A stretch of DNA of 17,742 bases from an uncultured Ruminococcus sp. (GTDB taxonomy: Bacteria; Bacillota_A; Clostridia; RUG12999), in NCBI GenBank assembly GCA_902783995.1, contig CACZTG010000121.1, forward strand, positions 1-17,742, in the 5' to 3' direction. Below are positions 8,893-16,004 of the stretch, one piece after another. The notes under the pieces are model-generated. The model had not been told where the DNA came from, did no database searches, and saw only the letters and a list, made by a program, of their open reading frames with translations. The translations under genes were made by a program, and so were the position numbers. How positions within the stretch are numbered: the first letter of the stretch is position 1; every line of letters starts with the position of its first letter.

Positions 8893-8899
8893 CCTCCCC
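8893..8899 (-). promoter_or_regulatory. Ribosome binding site deciding a TTG start
   Basis: The minus strand reads GGGGAGG followed by TGA, an almost complete match to the 16S rRNA 3' end, 10 bases before TTG at 8882. It overlaps the last base of the GH88 stop codon (TAG, 8899-8901). Initiation farther upstream at the in-frame TTG at 8948 would lie inside the GH88 gene without such a site, so this site argues for the shorter protein. Confidence 0.75.
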
Positions 8900-10068
8900 T
8901 ACCAGCCAAGTATCGCTTCGGGATTTTTAAAGCGTATAAGCGCTTCAAGATAGAAATAATCTCCGAATATTATTGCTGAATCGGGGTTCTGCCATACAAG
9001 GATATTCTCTTTACCCTTGCGGTTGACAGGTGCCCCGCACGTATGTATAATAAGCGGCTCCAATTCCGGAGTATGGTATGTGGAGCAGAAATTCGTAAGC
9101 GCCATCATTATTTCCTCCGCGCTTTTTCTGTAAAACGCCGCCTTTCCCCCGTCTTTTTCATGCCTTGCTGTTTCAAGCATTCCGCAAACAGCTATAGCCC
9201 CGGCTGACGCGTCCCACGGTCTGTATTCAAGCCCTGACACGGCAAAATCCCATACAGGAAGCTTGTATGCGGAAAGATGCGCTGTAAAATAATCCGCCGT
9301 TTTTTCCGCCGCCTTTAAAAACTCTTCTTTTTTTGTATATCTGTACATAAGCGCAAAGCCGTATATAAGCCACGACTGCCCTCTTGCCCAGCAGGAATCG
9401 TCACTGTAGCCCTGAAGTGTCTTTCCCCTAACCGGCTCACCTGTTTCCGTATTAAAATCAAACACATGGAAGGAGGAGCCGTCCTCACGTATAAGATATT
9501 TCGCGGCATTCAGTGAATGATTTACCGCCGCCGCCTCATATTCCTTGTTTTTTGTCTGAGTGTATGCCCACATTAAAAGCGGCATATTCATCATTGTATC
9601 GCAAATAATCCTGCCGCCGTAATCGGCTGTCGGGTCGAATGGATGAGGAACATCCCAGGCAGGAAGAATTTTCAGTTTTTTTGAATAACGTGAAAGGTGC
9701 TTCTCCGCCGCCTTCAAGGCTCTGAATTTATGATACTTGCTCTCGGTAAGTCTGTAATCAAATACATCTTTAAGCGAAAACAAAAAGCCTATATCGTGGT
9801 CCATCATATACAGCTTTTCCTTTATTTTTACATCATACGACTCATCATAGCGTCTTGCCTCATTTAAAAAGCTTTTATCCCCCGTTGCTTCATATGAAAG
9901 GTATAACATTCCGGGGAAAAACCCGTCGGTCCAGCCGCCCTCCGGAAAGGCTTTATATTCACCTGTTTCTTTAAATCCGGAACCGGGAAATTTTCCGTCC
10001 GCCGTCTTTGCTGTCCTTTTCACCTTATCAAGCATAAGAGGAAGATATTTTTCAAAGTCGAAGCTCAT
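8899..10068 (-). CDS. GH88 unsaturated glucuronyl hydrolase
   Basis: This encodes 389 aa, close to the usual length of about 375-390. GH88 enzymes hydrate the 4,5 double bond that polysaccharide lyases leave at the non-reducing uronate, which frees the unsaturated uronic acid from the next sugar. The (alpha/alpha)6-barrel motifs are present: WTDGFFPGMLYL (46-57), MDHDIGFLF (89-97) with Asp92 at the first catalytic-acid position, IICDTMMNMPLL (154-165) with Asp157 at the second, and YSDDSCWARGQSW (221-233), WDFAV and RPWDASAGA (283-291). These fit GH88 better than GH105. There is no signal peptide, so it is cytoplasmic. The ATG overlaps the stop codon of the upstream permease (ATGA), with GGAGG at 10078-10082 inside that gene, so translation is probably coupled. 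It pairs logically with the lyase that follows. Confidence 0.93.
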   Translation of the reverse strand: MSFDFEKYLPLMLDKVKRTAKTADGKFPGSGFKETGEYKAFPEGGWTDGFFPGMLYLSYEATGDKSFLNEARRYDESYDVKIKEKLYMMDHDIGFLFSLKDVFDYRLTESKYHKFRALKAAEKHLSRYSKKLKILPAWDVPHPFDPTADYGGRIICDTMMNMPLLMWAYTQTKNKEYEAAAVNHSLNAAKYLIREDGSSFHVFDFNTETGEPVRGKTLQGYSDDSCWARGQSWLIYGFALMYRYTKKEEFLKAAEKTADYFTAHLSAYKLPVWDFAVSGLEYRPWDASAGAIAVCGMLETARHEKDGGKAAFYRKSAEEIMMALTNFCSTYHTPELEPLIIHTCGAPVNRKGKENILVWQNPDSAIIFGDYFYLEALIRFKNPEAILGW

Positions 10069-10946
10069 TCCTTAACGCCTCCAATCATTACTCCTTTGAC
10101 AAAATACTTCTGAAGAAACGGATATACGCAAAGAATCGGTATTGTGGATACTACTATTGTCGCGTATTTTATGCTTTCGTAAAGCGCCGCTCTTTCACCT
10201 ATACCCGTATCTATCATCATATCATCTGCGCTTTTTGTAATAAGAATTTCTCTCAATATCAGCTGAAGTGGGTAAAGCTCCCTTTCTCTGAGCAAAAGTG
10301 AAGGCATAAACCAATTGTTCCACATCGCAACGGCATAATAGAGAAGTATTACGGATATTGTCGGCATAGAAAGCGGTAAAACCACACGGAAAAGCTTCGT
10401 GCATTCATTTCCTCCGTCAATTTCACATGCCTCCTCCAGGCTTACGGGTATGTTTTCAAACGATGAACGCATAATAATAAGATTGAGCGGCGCGAACACC
10501 GTCGGCAGAACTGCCGCCCAGATGTTATTATAAAGGCCTATTCCTTTTAAAAGCAGGTAATAAGGAACTATACCGCCGCTGAAGTACATAGTAATTACAA
10601 TCATTTTCCATACAAAGCTTTTTAATTTTATTCTGTTTCTCGAAAGAGCATAGGCGGCAAATATCGTTATTGTCATGGAAATTGCCAATCCCATAAGTAC
10701 ATAGATTATCGTATTTATGTAGCCGGAAACTATAAGAGGATTTTCAAAAACTCCCTTATACGCCCCGACACTGAAGCCTACCGGGAAAAACAGAAATCCG
10801 TTGTGTCTCATAAGCTTGTTTGAATCACTAAGCGACGCGAATACCACATATATAACAGGGTAAAGGGTTATAAAAATAACCAAAAGCATAAAAATATAAT
10901 TAACTATATCAAATATCTGCCCGCCGTTTATCTTCTTCTTTTTCAT
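10065..10946 (-). CDS. Carbohydrate ABC transporter permease, LplC/MalG type
   Basis: This encodes 293 aa starting at ATG 10946, which has AAGGAG 7 bases upstream. A GTG at 10964 is in frame but overlaps the previous gene and lacks a ribosome site. It is an inner-membrane subunit with about six hydrophobic segments (the first near residues 14-40) and the permease EAA loop at about 172-194 (EEACEIDGGNECTKLF followed by VVLPLSMP), which contacts the ATPase. The segment AMWNNWFMPSLLL is typical of the LplC/YtcP branch of the CUT1 sugar transporters. It works with the permease and lipoprotein encoded just upstream. No ATPase gene lies beside it. The start of GH88 overlaps its stop codon. Confidence 0.93.
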   Translation of the reverse strand: MKKKKINGGQIFDIVNYIFMLLVIFITLYPVIYVVFASLSDSNKLMRHNGFLFFPVGFSVGAYKGVFENPLIVSGYINTIIYVLMGLAISMTITIFAAYALSRNRIKLKSFVWKMIVITMYFSGGIVPYYLLLKGIGLYNNIWAAVLPTVFAPLNLIIMRSSFENIPVSLEEACEIDGGNECTKLFRVVLPLSMPTISVILLYYAVAMWNNWFMPSLLLRERELYPLQLILREILITKSADDMMIDTGIGERAALYESIKYATIVVSTIPILCVYPFLQKYFVKGVMIGGVKE

Positions 10947-10957
10947 AGTCGGTCTCC

Positions 10958-11869
10958 TTACCACAGTGCTGTTTTACTGTATTTTTTACTGATAGTATTC
11001 GCAAAAGTCAGGAGCAAAAAATTCACAACGGCATTAAGAAGCCCGACAGCAGTTGAATAACTGTAATCTCCGCCCTGCAAACCTCTTGTATATACAAATG
11101 TTGAAATTACCTCGGAGGTTTCCTTAATGACCGGATTTGAAATAAGAATTATTTTCTCAAATCCTACTGTCAGCATATTTCCAATTTTTAAAATAAGCAT
11201 AAGAATTATTGTCGGGGCTATTCCCGGAAGGGTTACATGCAGTGCCTGCCGGAACCTGTTCGCGCCGTCAATCCTCGCAACCTCATATAATTCGGTATTT
11301 ATTCCCGATAATGCGGCAATATAAATAATACTTTCCCAGCCGAACTGCTGCCATACCCCCGAAACCGTGTATATCAGCGGAAACAGCTTCGGCTCACTCA
11401 GGAGCGAGCTTCTTTTTCCTCCGAAAAACACTATTATAGAGTTAATAAAGCTTCCGGAGCTGCAAAACTCTATAATCATGGTTGAAATTACCATAATTGA
11501 TATAAAGTGCGGCATATATGTAATTGTCTGTATAAGCTTTTTATATCTTACGTTTATTATTTCGTTCAGAAGTATCGCAAATATAATGGGTACGGGAAAG
11601 CCGAGCACAAGCCCGTAGCCGTTTATTACAAGTGTGTTCCTGATGATTTGCCAGAAATACTGACTTTCAAAAAACATCTTGAAATTTTTAAGTCCGCACC
11701 AACCGCTTCCGATAATGCCCTTGTACGGAGAATAATCCTTAAACGCGATTATAATTCCGTACATAGGCATATACGCAAATACTATCAGGTAAATAATAAG
11801 CGGCAAAATCATAAGATACAGGATTTTTTTCTTTTTTATATCCGCACATACAGCCCTGAAAAACTTCAT
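10958..11869 (-). CDS. Carbohydrate ABC transporter permease, LplB/UgpA type
   Basis: This encodes 303 aa from ATG at 11869, with AGGA about 10 bases upstream. The N-terminus is characteristic of LplB/YteP-type permeases: a short basic stretch (KKKK), a first membrane segment and then MPMYGIIIAFKDYSPYKG. About six membrane segments can be seen. The EAA loop is at about 194-216 (LYEVARIDGANRFRQALHVT, then LPGIAP). It pairs with the second permease, whose gene begins 11 bases after this stop codon, to form the membrane channel of a CUT1-family oligosaccharide importer. Relatives import di- and oligosaccharides released from pectin or other polysaccharides. Here the cargo is inferred to be unsaturated uronate oligosaccharides, because GH88 and a lyase follow in the same operon. 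Confidence 0.93.
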   Translation of the reverse strand: MKFFRAVCADIKKKKILYLMILPLIIYLIVFAYMPMYGIIIAFKDYSPYKGIIGSGWCGLKNFKMFFESQYFWQIIRNTLVINGYGLVLGFPVPIIFAILLNEIINVRYKKLIQTITYMPHFISIMVISTMIIEFCSSGSFINSIIVFFGGKRSSLLSEPKLFPLIYTVSGVWQQFGWESIIYIAALSGINTELYEVARIDGANRFRQALHVTLPGIAPTIILMLILKIGNMLTVGFEKIILISNPVIKETSEVISTFVYTRGLQGGDYSYSTAVGLLNAVVNFLLLTFANTISKKYSKTALW

Positions 11870-11889
11870 CTTAATAAATTCCTGCCTCT

Positions 11890-13431
11890 CTATCTTGAAT
11901 TCCTTCTTTTATAAGCGTCGTTATAGACCTTTAAAACATCATCTATTCCCATATTGTGCAGCTTCTGAACAGCACTGTCAAACTCTTTCATATCTGTCTT
12001 TCCCATTATGAATTTATATTCGGCTTCCGTCCAATACGTATTTATATCTGTAAGCGCAGTTAATATTGAGGCTCCCTCTTCAGACGTAAGCATAAGGCTC
12101 GGAAGGTCATATGAATATTCAACCTGAGACCATCTTTCTATCGCTTCTTTTTGCTCATCACGCTGCAAATACTGTTCAAAATATCTTTTGTCCTGCACAA
12201 ACGGACCACCATATACGGACATAACATAATTCGCCAGCATGTTGTTCATCGGAACGCCGTCTTTGTTGTTCCTGATATTTTCAGTATATCTCGGATATCC
12301 GTCCTCCATTGTGTAGCTTTCGCCCTCTATGCCGAAGTTATAAAGCATATGTCCTTCCTCCGAAAAGCCGTAATCAAGAAATCTTACAGCCGCTTCAATA
12401 TCCTTGCAGGCGCTTGTAATAAAGAACTGCGCCATTGCTTTTTCGGAAAGCTGACCGTATATTGGCTTATCACCCTTATTCAATACGGGATAAGGCGCTC
12501 CCGCCCATTTTACGCCCTCAACATCGGACATTGCTACGACGTATTTATTTATACCGCTTGCCGCTGCGGCGGAAATTACTCCCGACTCTCCGTTTGTTAT
12601 CTTTGCGTCCGCCATTTCGGCGCTCTGCGTCGCAAATTCAGAGTCAAGAAGTCCCTCGCTGTACCATTTTCTCATAAGAGCAACAAAATCCTTATATTGC
12701 GGCTCAATCGGTCCGAAGGTTATCGCTTTTTTATTAATATCATAATAAAATGAACGTGATGTGTTATATGCACTTACAAATTCAATAGTTCCGAGAAGCG
12801 TATAGGGTATCGGAACGTTCAGCTCGTTTTTGAATGCGGTAAGCGTCTTTTCCCATTCTTCGATAGTTTCCGGCATAGGTAAGCCCAATTTGTCGAGCCA
12901 ATCCTGACGGATTATTAACCCTTTAAACGTTCTCAAAAACTTATCTCTGGCAGCTGCGGGAAAACCGCAGTATCTTCCGTCGTCAAGCTTTATGCTTTTA
13001 TCAACATCGCTGTCCTCTTTAAGCAGCTTTGTTAAATTCGGCGCATACTTTTCGTTTATATAATCATCGAGCGGAATAATAATCCCCTCATCTATCGCCT
13101 GAGCTACACCACCTTTAAAATTTGACGGCAGCGTAAAAATAATATCCGGCAAATCCTTTGACGTAAGCATCAGATTGAACTGTTCCTTTTCCTGACCCTG
13201 AGTGGGGTGAATAAATTTAATATCCATATCAAGGCGCTTTTCCAATTCCTTTGCTATTTTTGTTTCCCCAAAATTTGTATAGGAATAAGATACAAGCGGG
13301 TGAAGATTCATCCACATAGAAATTTGCGGTCTGCTTCCGTCATTATTTGTTTCTTCCGGTCCGCAGCCCGAAAAAACCGATAATAACATAATTACGCCAA
13401 GTAATAAAGCTGTTTTTTTAATATTTTTCAT
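11890..13431 (-). CDS. ABC transporter solute-binding lipoprotein, LplA/YtcQ type
   Basis: This encodes 513 aa. ATG at 13431 follows AAGGA at 13436-13440 and gives a normal lipoprotein signal; the longer in-frame start at 13464 adds only a charged stretch. Residues 1-23 are a lipoprotein signal peptide with the lipobox VFSGC, Cys23 being the lipidation site. The mature protein has the length (about 490 aa) and look of the large type 1 extracellular solute-binding proteins paired with LplB/LplC permeases: PQISMWMNLHP at the start, a QGQEKEQFNLMLTSKDLPDI hinge segment, IIPLDDYINEKYAPNL, then an alpha/beta lobe with DWLDKLGLPMPETIEEWEK. Anchored to the outer face of the membrane, it would capture oligosaccharides for the two permeases encoded 20 bases downstream. 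The gap to the preceding SLH gene is short, with no clear terminator. Confidence 0.93.
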   Translation of the reverse strand: MKNIKKTALLLGVIMLLSVFSGCGPEETNNDGSRPQISMWMNLHPLVSYSYTNFGETKIAKELEKRLDMDIKFIHPTQGQEKEQFNLMLTSKDLPDIIFTLPSNFKGGVAQAIDEGIIIPLDDYINEKYAPNLTKLLKEDSDVDKSIKLDDGRYCGFPAAARDKFLRTFKGLIIRQDWLDKLGLPMPETIEEWEKTLTAFKNELNVPIPYTLLGTIEFVSAYNTSRSFYYDINKKAITFGPIEPQYKDFVALMRKWYSEGLLDSEFATQSAEMADAKITNGESGVISAAAASGINKYVVAMSDVEGVKWAGAPYPVLNKGDKPIYGQLSEKAMAQFFITSACKDIEAAVRFLDYGFSEEGHMLYNFGIEGESYTMEDGYPRYTENIRNNKDGVPMNNMLANYVMSVYGGPFVQDKRYFEQYLQRDEQKEAIERWSQVEYSYDLPSLMLTSEEGASILTALTDINTYWTEAEYKFIMGKTDMKEFDSAVQKLHNMGIDDVLKVYNDAYKRRNSR

Positions 13432-13499
13432 TTTTTCCTTTTCCCTTCCGTGCTTTTCAGGCACAATAATTTATAAATAAAATCATAATAAAGATTTCA

Positions 13500-15221
13500 T
13501 TATACAACTTCTTTTTCCGTAATCTTCTCAATACTTTCATATATTATTTTTGACATTTCCGCCCGTGTAATTTTATTTTTCGGATAAAATCTCACGCCGT
13601 CTCCGTCTATTATTCCAAGCCCCGCAAGGTGAGATACCGCATCCTTTGCGTATTCGGATATATCATTCCAATCATCAAAGCTTTCTTTTCTTTCTTCATA
13701 TCTATATCCCATTTTATTAAAAGCGCGATATATAACCGTACATACATCTTCACGGCTGATTCCGCTGTCAACATCAAATCTGTTATCCGTCACACCAAGG
13801 AAAATATCCATATTATAGCTTGTTTTGATATATTTTTTATAAATATTATTATTATCAACATCAACAAACGGTATTTCTTTCGCCTCATCAGATATTAAGC
13901 CAAAGCCGCAGACGAGAATTTTCGCGAATTGCCCCCTCGAAACATTATCCGCGGGTCCGAACAAGCCGTTGCCGTAACCCGACACTACCTTTTGTCTCGC
14001 AAGCTCTTCAATATATACCCTTGCCCATTCAACCTCCGAAAGGTCGATAAAGACATCCTGCTTCTCATTTTTATCTTCCGATACCGGTTCAGGCGCTTTA
14101 ACCGGCTCGTATATTACAACACCGGCTCCCTTTCCGCCGCCTGTCCCTTTTCCACCGGACGAACCGCCGGGTGTTGACGTTTTATTATCCGCTATTATTT
14201 TATCGCAGGCTTTGTTAAACGCATTTACCGCTTCATCTATACTGTCAAATGACTTACCTATAAGAGACGCATACGCAATATAAAGCTTACTGCTTCCTGC
14301 CGCTTCCCTCTTTTCACTATCCGTATTAAAAGCGCTGCTGTTCGTTTCAAACAAGCTCGCTGTTTCGCTCCAATGCGTTGCCGTGTTCAGCTTTTCCAAA
14401 AGTATAGCGTCTCTGTATTTTGTCTTTATACCTTCTATGCTTTCAAAGTCACCGTCAAAAAGCTTCTCCAAAGTCTCCTCGCGCTGCTTTTCTGTCATTG
14501 AGTCGATATACCCCTGTACGTTTTCATCAAGTTCAAAATTAGACCTGTATTTTTCCATAAACGCTACTATTTCTTCGATATTTGTTTCATTCACAGCATT
14601 TGCGGCAGCAAGAAATACAGCGTCAGAAAATATATTTCTTACCAAATCATACTTTTCCGAAACATTGCTTCCGTCACTCTCCGGCGCAAAATCATACTGT
14701 GACATAATTTTTCCGACAAACTGCTTGCTTTCGTCAGAAAAGCCTTCATAGGTTTCAAATTCTTTAAGCTTATCAATCGCAAAATATATATAATTATCCT
14801 CAAGCCAACGGGCAGCGGCGCTGCCGTCACAAACGTCCAGCTCATTTAAAAGCTTTATAAGCGTGCTCTCATTTATATATATGGCGGTATCTTTATATAT
14901 TCCGCCCGACGGTGATGATATAATAAATATATATTTTCCGCCTTCACAGTCTTCCGGAATATATTCTTCAAATGAAAAATCACTTTTATTAAGCGTATAT
15001 TTTTCATTTACGGCAATTATGCTGTCAGCCGTTATTTCATTTGTATCCGGTTTTAACACTATCAGTTTTACAGGCTCGTTTTTCAAAAGCCCCTCGCTTT
15101 TTCCCGACACACTCATCTTTCTGCTGACACTGTCTATTTCAATTTTAATATCCGAATAAGCATACGCGGATTGATATAACAAACACGCTGCCAACAAACA
15201 AATTAATAATGCTTTTTTCAT
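13500..15221 (-). CDS. SLH-anchored surface protein with helical repeats
   Basis: This encodes 573 aa from ATG at 15221, which has GGAG 6 bases upstream; an ATG at 15233 and the longer frame to 15299 lack good sites. Residues 1-21 are a signal peptide (MKKALLICLLAACLLYQSAY). About 24-120 is a small beta-sandwich (KMSVSGKSEG ... KLIVLKPDTNEI). About 120-345 is alpha-helical with a loose repeat of 70-90 residues (FLAAANAVNETNIEEIVAFM, LLEKLNTATHWSETASLF). A Gly/Ser/Lys linker covers 347-367. Three SLH repeats follow: about 392-440 (GYGNGLFGPADNVSRGQFAK), 450-500 (FVDVDNNNIYKKYIKTSYNM, ISREDVCTVIY) and 512-566 (FYPKNKITRAEMSKIIYES). SLH repeats bind pyruvylated secondary cell-wall polymer, so the protein is held at the cell surface. 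It ends in TAA TGA. Its function is unknown; it may be a docking or receptor protein for the polysaccharide taken up by the next genes. Confidence 0.88.
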   Translation of the reverse strand: MKKALLICLLAACLLYQSAYAYSDIKIEIDSVSRKMSVSGKSEGLLKNEPVKLIVLKPDTNEITADSIIAVNEKYTLNKSDFSFEEYIPEDCEGGKYIFIISSPSGGIYKDTAIYINESTLIKLLNELDVCDGSAAARWLEDNYIYFAIDKLKEFETYEGFSDESKQFVGKIMSQYDFAPESDGSNVSEKYDLVRNIFSDAVFLAAANAVNETNIEEIVAFMEKYRSNFELDENVQGYIDSMTEKQREETLEKLFDGDFESIEGIKTKYRDAILLEKLNTATHWSETASLFETNSSAFNTDSEKREAAGSSKLYIAYASLIGKSFDSIDEAVNAFNKACDKIIADNKTSTPGGSSGGKGTGGGKGAGVVIYEPVKAPEPVSEDKNEKQDVFIDLSEVEWARVYIEELARQKVVSGYGNGLFGPADNVSRGQFAKILVCGFGLISDEAKEIPFVDVDNNNIYKKYIKTSYNMDIFLGVTDNRFDVDSGISREDVCTVIYRAFNKMGYRYEERKESFDDWNDISEYAKDAVSHLAGLGIIDGDGVRFYPKNKITRAEMSKIIYESIEKITEKEVV

Positions 15222-15279
15222 AAAAATCTCCATTCCGCCGCTTCTCTTTGTCAAACGGCTGCTGCTTTGTATTTTAAAA

Positions 15280-15999
15280 TCAGTAAAGACTTCTTCCACC
15301 GTCGGAATTAAGTATTCCTCCGATTATATTTTTACTTTCAGCCAGATGAAAAATATCGGCCGCAATTTCATACGGCATTGCCCGTTCACCCCTCGGGGAC
15401 TTCATTTTAAACGGTTCGTTTTCCTTTTGCTTCAGAATCTCCGTTGCGGTTTCTCCCGGAGCTATACCGTTAATAATAATCCCGTAAGGTGCCGCTTCAA
15501 GCGCGGAGCCGTAAATCATACCTCTTACGCCCCACTTGCTTATCGTATAAGCGTCCGCTCTTGCGCGAAAAGCCATCTCCGAGCACACATTTACAATATG
15601 ACCTCTTATTTTGTTTTTTATCATATATTTTATTTCCGCCTGCAGCGCAAAAAATGTTCCCGTAAGGTTTATTCCCATAGTATCGTTCCAGGAAGCCTCC
15701 GTTTCATCTGTAATTCCGCTTCCCGATAATGTCGTATCCGTAACAATTCCCGCATTGTTGACAAAAACATCTATATTGCCGAAGTATTTATGCGCGTTAT
15801 CAATAATTTTTTCATTCTGCCCGAAATCCGCAATATCCCATACTATGTATTTTATATTGCCGCCCAATTTACCGGACGCTTCGGCAAGACGCGCTTCATT
15901 TCTTCCGGAAATAATAACATTATAACCGTTTTCCGAAAATTTTTTTGCCGCATGGAAGCCTATACCTTTGTTACTGCCTGTAATCAATACAGTTTTCAT
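15280..15999 (-). CDS. Short-chain dehydrogenase/reductase
   Basis: This encodes 239 aa, normal for a classical SDR. The Rossmann glycine motif TGSNKGIG is at residues 7-14, NNAG follows near 81-84, the catalytic Ser lies in VNVCSEMAF, and YTISK (YxxxK) carries the Tyr and Lys. PGETATEIL follows, and the C-terminus GGILNSDGGRSLY is typical of the family. It should be a cytoplasmic NAD(P)-dependent oxidoreductase; the substrate cannot be read from sequence. The ATG is preceded by AAGGAGG (16010-16016), which lies inside the last codons of the upstream gene, so translation is probably coupled. A uronate-pathway reductase such as KduD would fit downstream of GH88, but the sequence does not show KduD hallmarks that I recognise, so this is only a possibility. 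Confidence 0.9.
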   Translation of the reverse strand: MKTVLITGSNKGIGFHAAKKFSENGYNVIISGRNEARLAEASGKLGGNIKYIVWDIADFGQNEKIIDNAHKYFGNIDVFVNNAGIVTDTTLSGSGITDETEASWNDTMGINLTGTFFALQAEIKYMIKNKIRGHIVNVCSEMAFRARADAYTISKWGVRGMIYGSALEAAPYGIIINGIAPGETATEILKQKENEPFKMKSPRGERAMPYEIAADIFHLAESKNIIGGILNSDGGRSLY

Positions 16000-16004
16000 A
16001 TCGG

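Noticed and set aside
8883..8948. Longer N-terminus of the cytoplasmic lyase from an in-frame TTG at 8948
   Set aside because: It would overlap the GH88 coding end by 50 bases without a ribosome site, and the residues look like a read-out of the other frame.
8899..10068. GH105 (rhamnogalacturonyl hydrolase) identity for the hydrolase
   Set aside because: HDIGF, DTMMNMPLL, WARGQSW and the DASAGA segment fit GH88 unsaturated glucuronyl hydrolases better.
12151..12753. A 200-codon open frame on the plus strand
   Set aside because: It lies fully antisense to the solute-binding lipoprotein gene, has no ribosome site that I can see and no recognisable protein features.
13432..13499. Possible promoter or terminator between the SLH gene and the solute-binding gene
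   Set aside because: The AT-rich stretch has a TATAAA-like hexamer but no convincing -35 box, and the only hairpin (GTGC/GCAC) has a 4-bp stem, so neither could be supported.
15280..15999. Naming the SDR as KduD
   Set aside because: Only generic SDR motifs are visible; context alone is not enough for a specific name.
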